From Gammaproteobacteria bacterium (GTDB lineage Bacteria > Pseudomonadota > Gammaproteobacteria > DSM-19610): a DNA stretch of 6,972 bases. Below are positions 1-4,902 of the stretch, piece after piece (positions within the stretch are counted from its first letter, which is position 1; each line of letters opens with the position of its first letter). The translations under genes and the position numbers were made by a program. Under the pieces are notes generated by a model. That model ran no database searches and was not told the origin of the DNA. It saw only the letters and a list, made by a program, of their open reading frames with translations. The DNA lies in assembly GCA_030618475.1 (NCBI GenBank), contig JAUXDG010000148.1, forward strand, positions 1 through 6,972. Reading direction: 5' to 3'.

Positions 1-42
1 GGCTATGGTGGTTATCCTGGTGGTGGCTATGGTGGTCATCCT
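1..42 (+). repeat. 24-bp tandem repeat coding GYGG(Y/H)P
   Basis: Bases 1-18 and 25-42 are identical except at one position (T13 versus C37, which changes Tyr to His). The period is 24 bp, or eight codons. The array runs out of the window on the left, so the copy number is unknown. Near-identity at the DNA level suggests recent expansion by slippage or unequal exchange inside the gene. Confidence 0.75.
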
Positions 43-120
43 GGCTATGGCTATGGCGCACCCGCACCCTATGGCGCTCCGCCGCAGCAGGCTCCGGCTC
101 AGGCGGCACCTGCCAAGTAA
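1..120 (+). CDS. C-terminal fragment of a Gly/Tyr/Pro-rich repeat protein
   Basis: The frame is open from base 1 and ends at TAA 118-120, giving the last 39 residues of a gene that starts outside the window. The first 20 residues are almost only Gly, Tyr, Pro and His, built on an eight-residue unit (GYGGYPGG, then GYGGHPGY). The last 19 are Ala/Pro/Gln-rich and end in Lys. Such composition is known from sulfur globule envelope proteins of purple and colourless sulfur bacteria, and also from other low-complexity structural or surface proteins. With no N-terminus visible I cannot tell whether it is exported, so the sulfur globule idea is only a suggestion. A strong terminator follows 6 nt after the stop, as fits an abundantly expressed structural protein. 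Sure that it is coding, unsure of the function. Confidence 0.8.
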   Translation, partial: GYGGYPGGGYGGHPGYGYGAPAPYGAPPQQAPAQAAPAK

Positions 121-125
121 GTTGC

Positions 126-176
126 TTCCGGGAGCGGACCTGCGCGTGGCGTAGGTCCGTAGACCCGGGGTTTTTT
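126..176 (+). terminator. Strong intrinsic terminator after the repeat-protein gene
   Basis: The inner stem pairs 135-145 with 149-159: eleven pairs including one G·U, closed by a GTG loop. A short asymmetric internal loop separates it from an outer stem, 126-132 with 164-170, which has two G·U pairs and a five-pair CCGGG/CCCGG core. A run of six T (171-176) follows the outer stem directly. This is a textbook Rho-independent terminator on the + strand. It lies 24 nt before the next start codon, so it also sits where a promoter or leader for the following operon would be expected. Confidence 0.9.
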
Positions 177-199
177 AAGGGAGTAAAGGAGTAAGGCTC

Positions 200-1012
200 G
201 TGAAAGGGGCTAGAGGGTTTCTGTGTGCCGGTGGTTTTTGGTTTGCCATGGGCGCCAGCGCGGCAGGCCCGTCCAATGTGCAGTTCTCGGCGCAGGTCGT
301 GAAGTCGACACCGGACCAGAAAACGCATCACTCACAGATCTATGTCGGCGATAACCAGGTGCGTCTCGAGTACCAGAAGGACTCACAGACCAAGGTGGAA
401 ATCTACGACATGAAAAACCAGCGTGCGCTGCTGCTGGTGCCACAACAGGCGAGTTATATGGAGCGCAAAGTACCGCAGGAGGAACAGAAAAACCCCATGC
501 TTCCACCCAGCGACAGCAATCCCTGCAGCCGTATTCGGGCGGCGCAATGCAAACTGTTGGCGACCGAATCCCTGTATGGCCGGGAGGTCTCGAAGTGGGA
601 AATGGTGGTGACCGACGACGGTAAGACCTTGCGCAGCCTGCACTGGATGGATGCGGAACGGCATACGCCGTTACGCGAACAGTGGCCGGACGGCACCGTG
701 TCAGAGCTACGGCTGAAGGGGGATGAAATGCTCGGTGGTCGTGCCACGGAACGTTGGGAAATGAAGACCACGCGGCCGGACGGTGAATCGAAGCAATCGA
801 TACAGTGGTATGACCCCGAATTACAGATTTCCATCCGCGAGGAACTGCCTGGCGGATATTTCAGGGAACTGCGCGATATCCGTGTCGCGCCACAACCTGA
901 CCACTTGTTCACGGTGCCCGCCAATTACCAGCGGGTGACACCCGAACAGCAGCAGCCGGCTGAGCCGACAGAGGCACCTCAAAAACGTGCGCCTTATCCG
1001 GCACGTCAGTAG
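200..1012 (+). CDS. Secreted beta-rich protein with internal duplication (LolA/DUF4412-like, tentative)
   Basis: This encodes a 270-residue exported protein. The start is GTG 200, because AAGGAG at 186-191 lies 8 nt upstream and the first 22 residues make a Sec signal peptide: basic MKGAR, then a hydrophobic stretch to about residue 18, with probable cleavage near ASA-A (19-22). There is no lipobox cysteine at the cleavage site. Residues 27-90 have the alternating strand pattern of LolA-fold or DUF4412-like periplasmic proteins (Q46-IYVG, VRLEY, VEIYD, ALLLVP, then a Tyr-Met). Cys109 and Cys117 flank an eight-residue step and could form a disulfide. Residues 127-173 and 180-227 are two copies of one unit. 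The tail from about 247 is Pro/Gln/Glu-rich. The family call rests on pattern only. As the first gene of the run, it supplies a periplasmic partner to the two anchored proteins that follow. Confidence 0.88.
   Translation: MKGARGFLCAGGFWFAMGASAAGPSNVQFSAQVVKSTPDQKTHHSQIYVGDNQVRLEYQKDSQTKVEIYDMKNQRALLLVPQQASYMERKVPQEEQKNPMLPPSDSNPCSRIRAAQCKLLATESLYGREVSKWEMVVTDDGKTLRSLHWMDAERHTPLREQWPDGTVSELRLKGDEMLGGRATERWEMKTTRPDGESKQSIQWYDPELQISIREELPGGYFRELRDIRVAPQPDHLFTVPANYQRVTPEQQQPAEPTEAPQKRAPYPARQ
578..880 (+). repeat. Internal protein duplication, two units of about 47 residues
   Basis: Residues 127-173 (578-718) and 180-227 (737-880) of the secreted protein align with one single-residue gap. Shared positions are G127/G180, R128/R181, W133/W186, E134/E187, M135/M188, G141/G195, W149/W203, D151/D205, R159/R213, E160/E214, P163/P217, G165/G219, E169/E223 and L170/L224. 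The DNA of the two copies has diverged, so this is an old duplication and not a recent tandem event. Confidence 0.8.
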
Positions 1013-1027
1013 GTCGGGAGATTGGGT

Positions 1028-1035
1028 GAGGAGAG
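1028..1035 (+). promoter_or_regulatory. Ribosome binding site that fixes the start at 1043
   Basis: GAGGAGAG is a good Shine-Dalgarno match. Its GGAG core (1030-1033) is 9 nt before ATG 1043. The reading frame is also open back to a TTG at 1022, but that codon lies upstream of this site and would add seven polar residues before the membrane anchor. Confidence 0.8.
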
Positions 1036-1042
1036 TCCACTT

Positions 1043-2044
1043 ATGAAGATCGTTCAGAAAATTTTCAGCCATGGACTGTTAATCGCATTTTTTGTGGCGG
1101 TGTTTTTCGTCTACCTGTATCGCGGGGAACTGTTTCCACAATGGTTTGATAAGCAGGCACAGACTGAGGTAACGCCATCACAATCAGCAGCGCAGCAGAG
1201 TGCCGTTGTCAGCGCTGAAGAGCCGCCGCCGGCGCAAGCTTCAGGTACAGATGATGATGAAGGCCAGGCAGCCGCGCTTGTCTCGACTGAGCAAGTTGTT
1301 GAAGCCGTTGAACAGCCAAGTGTGACACAGCCCTTGTCTGTCGATGGGCCCGCCGCAGCTGCGGCAGCGGCGCAAACCGAAGCAATGAATGATGTGCCTG
1401 CTGGCGGGGAACAGCCTGCCGAGTCGGCCGCGCAAGCGGCGGATGCTGCCACTGCCGCTCAATATCGTCCAGTGGGGCCGGAGGAGGCTTCAAGGCAGAC
1501 GTATAATCCGGTCGTGCCGAGGACGGACGATGCAGACGCCGCGCAGTATAGACCGGTGGAAGCAGACGAAGCCTCCAGGGAGGCCTACCATCCGGTCGCC
1601 GAGGTGCCAGCCAGTGTTATCACGGCACCTGAATACAGGCCCCTGGCAGCGGAAAAAGCCGCTCCTGCGGATGCCACGGCAGCGTCTGCCAAACCGGCAG
1701 CCGTTCCCGCAGATAGCGGCGTTGCAAGCGAATCGGATTTCCAGTCGCAACTCGAACAGGCGCGCCAACATTACTGGCGACGTGATATGCCCGCTGCCGA
1801 ACAGGCCTACAGGCGCCTGACCGAATCCCACCCCGAACAGGCGGAAGTCTGGGGAGAGCTCGGTAACCTCTATTTCAGTCAGAGGGAGATGGTGCAGGCA
1901 ACGGACGCCTATTATCGGGCCATTGAGCTATTGATAGAGCAGGGCGATGCCGAGCGGGCACGCCAACTGCTCGGCGCTATGTATCAACTGGATGCAGAGA
2001 AAGCCAAAGAACTTGAAACGCAGTTGAGACAGGCGGGTAGTTGA
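1043..2044 (+). CDS. Membrane-anchored TPR protein with Ala/Pro/Glu-rich spacer
   Basis: This is a 333-residue protein starting at ATG 1043. Residues 11-26 form one hydrophobic segment with Lys/His before it and Arg27 after it. I read this as a signal anchor with the bulk of the protein in the periplasm, though the positive-inside signal is weak. Residues 35-230 are a low-complexity Ala/Pro/Glu/Gln spacer with a seven-alanine run (104-110) written in mixed codons, so it is not simple DNA slippage. Inside the spacer are three copies of a YRPV-type motif. Residues 236-266 and 267-300 fit two TPR units: an LEQARQHYW helix with AEQAYRRL, then the W270-GELGNLY helix with the A286-AYYRAIEL helix. 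A further helix pair ends the protein (303-331). TPRs bind other proteins, so a scaffold role is likely. The gene follows its neighbour by 30 nt and is probably co-transcribed. I do not recognise a named family. Confidence 0.9.
   Translation: MKIVQKIFSHGLLIAFFVAVFFVYLYRGELFPQWFDKQAQTEVTPSQSAAQQSAVVSAEEPPPAQASGTDDDEGQAAALVSTEQVVEAVEQPSVTQPLSVDGPAAAAAAAQTEAMNDVPAGGEQPAESAAQAADAATAAQYRPVGPEEASRQTYNPVVPRTDDADAAQYRPVEADEASREAYHPVAEVPASVITAPEYRPLAAEKAAPADATAASAKPAAVPADSGVASESDFQSQLEQARQHYWRRDMPAAEQAYRRLTESHPEQAEVWGELGNLYFSQREMVQATDAYYRAIELLIEQGDAERARQLLGAMYQLDAEKAKELETQLRQAGS
1460..1660 (+). repeat. Three YRP(V/L) motif repeats in the spacer
   Basis: At the protein level the unit reads QYRPVxxxEASRxxYxPV. 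Copies start at residues 140, 168 and 197 of the TPR protein, so the spacing is 28 then 29. The third copy is degenerate (EYRPL, then AAEKA). Conserved Tyr, Arg, Pro, Val, Glu, Ala and Ser inside an otherwise drifting Ala/Pro linker suggest a selected short binding motif. Confidence 0.75.
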
Positions 2045-2082
2045 TGCCTTCCTCACACGGCCAAATTGCGGAGTAGCCTCGA

Positions 2083-2652
2083 ATGGTAGAAAAGCGCGAG
2101 ACGGAGGCGCATGTAAAAGCGGATAGCAGCGAAGAGGTTATCGAAGAAGCTGCCAAGGAAGCGGAGCACCTGCTCTTTACTGACATGGCTCAGTACATGA
2201 GCCAGTTTGCGCGCAGCTTTGAAGCCAGTGCGCGGCGCTGGGAACTGGTGGTTTATCCGTCCATGCTGGCCTTTATCATACTGGCGGCTTACGGGTTTTT
2301 CCTGATTTACAAATTGACGGATGATATCGGAAAAATGGTTGGTCAAATGAATGATATATCAACGAGCATGGTTAACATTAACCAGAATTTCTCTTCGACC
2401 ACGAACAACATGAATACGGTGGCCAAAAACCTGGTGAGGATGACGGGGTACATGAAACAGATGAGTCAGGATATTAAAGAGCAGAATCAGGCTATGGGCG
2501 CCATCGTGCTCACCCTGCGGGAGATGGATGAGTCCGTCGACTCCATGTCCCACACCATATACGACATGGGGTATGACACGCGGCAGATGGGCAGAAGTAT
2601 CGACAATGTATCCGGCCCGATGCGTTTTATGAATAGCTTTTCGCCTTGGTGA
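2083..2652 (+). CDS. Single-pass membrane protein with long Met-cored coiled coil
   Basis: This is a 189-residue protein starting at ATG 2083, with GGAG at 2070-2073, 9 nt upstream. Residues 1-54 are charged and helical (acidic 15-30, then R44, R51, R52). Residues 55-77 are one membrane helix. From about I75 to M183 an unbroken heptad pattern runs on from the membrane helix. Its a/d positions are almost all Met, Ile, Val or Leu; only T106, Q134 and T166 are polar. All fourteen methionines between 85 and 183 fall on a or d. The chain ends in a short Pro/aromatic tail finishing in Trp189. Arginines before the helix put the N-terminus in the cytoplasm and the coil, roughly 15 nm long if fully helical, in the periplasm. 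It superficially resembles methyl-accepting chemotaxis proteins, but it lacks a HAMP domain and the conserved signalling hairpin tip. No named family recognised. It lies directly upstream of the NTPase gene (25-nt gap). Confidence 0.9.
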   Translation: MVEKRETEAHVKADSSEEVIEEAAKEAEHLLFTDMAQYMSQFARSFEASARRWELVVYPSMLAFIILAAYGFFLIYKLTDDIGKMVGQMNDISTSMVNINQNFSSTTNNMNTVAKNLVRMTGYMKQMSQDIKEQNQAMGAIVLTLREMDESVDSMSHTIYDMGYDTRQMGRSIDNVSGPMRFMNSFSPW

Positions 2653-2677
2653 ACGGTGATTTACTAGAGAAGCAAAC

Positions 2678-4192
2678 ATGCTTGGACCCGACAAAACAAT
2701 TCGTAAACAGCTGAAGAGTCTTGAACTGCACCTGCAGCAAGAGAACCCGATTCTGGTGTCGGCTGTCGATGGTTTTCGCCAGCTGTCGCGAATTGGCTAT
2801 TCGATGGGTTTACTCGCCTCCAGTGAGTCCTACGCGACACAGATCCCCTGGTGGCCACTGGTCTCGGTGCTAGGTACGTTCTCGGCGGGCAAGTCGACCT
2901 TTGTCAACCAGTACCTGACCTATCCCCTGCAGGACACAGGTAATCAGGCAGTTGACGACAAGTTTACCGTGGTGTGTTACAGCGGAGAGAAAGAGGTACG
3001 CACACTGCCCGGTCTGGCGCTGGACGCTGATCCCCGTTTTCCCTTCTATCGGACCAGCAATGAACTGGAGAAAGTGGAATCCGGTCAGGGCAACCGGATT
3101 GATGCCTACCTGCAGCTGAAAACCTGTAGCAGCGAAGCCCTCAAAGGACGCATACTGATCGATTCACCAGGATTTGACGCGGACGACCAGCGTTCGGCAA
3201 CCTTGCGTCTGACCAACCACATTATCGATCTGTCCGATCTGGTGCTGGTGTTTTTTGATGCCCGTCATCCCGAGCCGGGTGCCATGAGTGATACGCTCGC
3301 CCACCTGGTCGGCGCTACCAAGGATCGCGCCGACAGCAGCAAGTTTTTATACATTCTCAACCAGATTGATACCACGGCACGTGAGGATAATCCCGAGCAG
3401 GTTGTGGGCGCCTGGCAACGCGCGCTCGCCCGGGAAGGATTGACCGCAGGGCGTTTTTACAGCATCTACGACCCGGAGGCCTCTGTAACTATCGAAGATG
3501 AAGCGCTGCGGCGGCGCTTCGAGTGGAAGCGCGATCAGGATTTAAGCGAAATTCACCACCGCATCGAGCAGGTGAGTGTCGAGCGCGCCTATCGCATCGT
3601 CGGCGCACTGGAAAAACGCGCCCAGGAGATTGAAGACCACTATGTGCCCACCCTTCGCGGACTGGTGGCGCGCTGGCGGCGAGGGGTGCTGATCCGGGAC
3701 GCCGGCTGGCTGCTGCTGGTCACACTGATCGGCGTCGGTATTGCCTTCCTGCCGCCCGCTGCCGCCAAGACCTTAAAGCATGGCGTCGACCTGGCATTGG
3801 CAAAACCCCTGTATGTGCTGATCACAGGGATTGTCGTGGCGGGCATTGGTCTGTACCTGCACTTCCTGGCGCGCCGCTGGTCGGCTGGCAAGGTACTGGC
3901 GGAGATCCGCCGGGAAAATAACGAACAAGAGGCCCAACGGCTGAGCAGGGCGTTCAAGCGCAACACCACCCTGTGGCGCAGCATATTCGACCCCGATCCC
4001 GCCGGCTGGACAGGACGTAATCGCAAGGCCTTGCAGGCCATTATCAGCAACGCCAACCATCTGGTACAGGCGCTGAATGACCGCTTTACCGATCCTTCCG
4101 GGAAACGCCTTGTTGCCGAAGAGGTGGAGGAGCCGGAAAAACAAGAGCCGGTGGTCATGGGTGAGGTCATGCCGCGCGAGGAATCTGTCTGA
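2678..4192 (+). CDS. EHD/dynamin-type NTPase with C-terminal membrane hairpin
   Basis: This is a 504-residue protein starting at ATG 2678, with a weak purine-rich site AGAGAAG at 2666-2672. An N-terminal helical region (about 5-55) precedes the NTPase domain. The P-loop is G66-TFSA-GKST (66-74), G3 is DSPG (162-165) and G4 is NQID (228-231). Between P-loop and G3, LPG at 110-112 and ALDADPRFPF at 114-123 match the spacing and wording of eukaryotic EHD proteins (VPGNAL...DPEKPF). FFDARHPEPGAMSDT (192-206) matches the EHD stretch FDAHKLDISDEF. A helical stalk (about 285-335) leads to two membrane helices (343-360 and 377-397), then a helical and acidic cytosolic tail. Dynamin-superfamily proteins assemble on membranes and remodel them. 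EHDs use ATP despite an NKxD-like motif, so the nucleotide is open here. The EHD switch-I threonines (PTTD) appear as A91-V-D-D94, which may lower catalysis. Likely inner-membrane bound, facing the cytoplasm. Confidence 0.93.
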   Translation: MLGPDKTIRKQLKSLELHLQQENPILVSAVDGFRQLSRIGYSMGLLASSESYATQIPWWPLVSVLGTFSAGKSTFVNQYLTYPLQDTGNQAVDDKFTVVCYSGEKEVRTLPGLALDADPRFPFYRTSNELEKVESGQGNRIDAYLQLKTCSSEALKGRILIDSPGFDADDQRSATLRLTNHIIDLSDLVLVFFDARHPEPGAMSDTLAHLVGATKDRADSSKFLYILNQIDTTAREDNPEQVVGAWQRALAREGLTAGRFYSIYDPEASVTIEDEALRRRFEWKRDQDLSEIHHRIEQVSVERAYRIVGALEKRAQEIEDHYVPTLRGLVARWRRGVLIRDAGWLLLVTLIGVGIAFLPPAAAKTLKHGVDLALAKPLYVLITGIVVAGIGLYLHFLARRWSAGKVLAEIRRENNEQEAQRLSRAFKRNTTLWRSIFDPDPAGWTGRNRKALQAIISNANHLVQALNDRFTDPSGKRLVAEEVEEPEKQEPVVMGEVMPREESV

Positions 4193-4203
4193 GGTGCGGA
4201 TAG

Positions 4204-4806
4204 ATGGTCCGCTCAACAAAAAAGCTTAAAGTCCCGCTGGTATTGCTGCTCGCTGTTCTGCTGGTGGCGCCCCCCGCGTCAGCCTATGTTTCTGAACCCG
4301 GTTACGTGCCGCTGCGGCGCACGCTCCCCAATGCTATTGATCTGATGGAAACCAGCCTGTACTGGATGCAGGATATGGCCGGTGTCGATGACCCGCGTGA
4401 TCCGGCTGCCATCATCGCTTTGATGGAGGATCAGGCGGCGCGCTTTTTTGATTTCTCCTACATGGCCTACCTGGTGGCGGGACCGGAATACACACGCCTG
4501 AATGTGCTGCAGCGCAGTCATTTCCAGAACCGGATTCGTGACCGTATATTCTCCATGCTGGCACAGCGCATGGGCATGCTGGATGTGCGTATGCCGACGC
4601 TCAAAGCGGTGATGCCGAGGCGCACGGGCACCTATACGGTGGTGGCGGGTGGCGAGTTCTACCATCGCGGTGGTCCGCATATCCGCCTGCTGTTCCATTT
4701 TTACCTGTCATCCAAGGGCTGGCGTATCTACGACGTCACCAGCAATGGTGTCAGCGCTGTAGCCGGGCTGCGCAGGCGTTATTTCAACAATCGCTTTGAC
4801 CGCTAG
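4204..4806 (+). CDS. Secreted MlaC-like (Tgt2/toluene-tolerance) protein, short C-terminus
   Basis: This is a 200-residue protein starting at ATG 4204. GAGGTG at 4191-4196 overlaps the stop of the NTPase gene, and the gap is only 11 nt, so translation is probably coupled. Residues 1-27 are a Sec signal peptide (basic start, Leu/Val core, cleavage after ASA at 25-27). MlaC-family features follow: F82-D-F with M87-A (family FDFxxMAxxVLG), an R104-xxF-NRIRDRIF helix, and the C-terminal strand GWRIYDVTSNGVSAV (172-186) matching the family's W-x-YDVxxxGVS. MlaC carries phospholipid across the periplasm between the outer-membrane MlaA complex and the inner-membrane MlaFEDB transporter. Canonical MlaC continues about 25-30 residues past this point; here the chain stops at Arg200, so the last helix is missing. 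No mlaFEDB genes are in the window. A related but divergent lipid-binding protein is my best reading. Confidence 0.85.
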   Translation: MVRSTKKLKVPLVLLLAVLLVAPPASAYVSEPGYVPLRRTLPNAIDLMETSLYWMQDMAGVDDPRDPAAIIALMEDQAARFFDFSYMAYLVAGPEYTRLNVLQRSHFQNRIRDRIFSMLAQRMGMLDVRMPTLKAVMPRRTGTYTVVAGGEFYHRGGPHIRLLFHFYLSSKGWRIYDVTSNGVSAVAGLRRRYFNNRFDR

Positions 4807-4818
4807 TCCGCATTCTCC

Positions 4819-4840
4819 CCACGTGCCCCAGGGCATGTGG
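4819..4840 (+). terminator. Inverted repeat, possible terminator or operator before gltX
   Basis: Bases 4819-4828 pair with 4831-4840: ten pairs including one G·U around CA, or nine with a four-base loop. The repeat starts 13 nt after the stop of the MlaC-like gene, where a terminator is expected. The trailing sequence TTAAGTTTG is only moderately U-rich, so termination may be weak. It also touches the presumed -35 box of gltX, so a regulatory role is possible. Confidence 0.5.
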
Positions 4841-4869
4841 TTAAGTTTGTGAGAAATCCGGGCTACAAT
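4841..4869 (+). promoter_or_regulatory. gltX: Probable sigma-70 promoter of gltX-glnS
   Basis: TACAAT at 4864-4869 matches the -10 consensus at five of six positions. A poor -35, TTAAGT at 4841-4846, lies 17 bp upstream. Transcription would start near 4876, leaving a leader of about 27 nt before the ATG. The position in the only sizeable gap between the two gene blocks supports it. Confidence 0.55.
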
Positions 4870-4893
4870 GCGTGCTCCATATTCAGCCTGCAT

Positions 4894-4898
4894 AAGGA
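4894..4898 (+). promoter_or_regulatory. gltX: Ribosome binding site that fixes the gltX start
   Basis: AAGGA lies 4 nt before ATG 4903. The frame is open upstream to a GTG at 4837, but that would place the start inside the inverted repeat and upstream of the -10 box. It would also add 22 residues with no counterpart in GluRS proteins. Confidence 0.7.
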
Positions 4899-4902
4899 CG
4901 CC

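Noticed and set aside
1..42. CRISPR-like or non-coding satellite repeat
   Set aside because: The repeat unit is in frame, has no unique spacers and encodes a coherent Gly/Tyr-rich peptide up to a stop.
1022..1042. Upstream TTG start for the TPR protein
   Set aside because: It precedes the Shine-Dalgarno sequence at 1028-1035, which is well spaced for ATG 1043.
1111..1452. Ala/Cys/Ser-rich open frame on the - strand
   Set aside because: It mirrors the Ala/Pro/Glu-rich spacer of the TPR protein on the + strand; no start signal or domain supports it.
2083..2652. Methyl-accepting chemotaxis protein
   Set aside because: The coil after one membrane helix suggested it, but there is no HAMP domain, no conserved signalling tip, and the chain is far too short.
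4837..4902. Upstream GTG start for gltX
   Set aside because: It would begin inside the inverted repeat and upstream of the -10 box; the GluRS family begins at the ATG at 4903.
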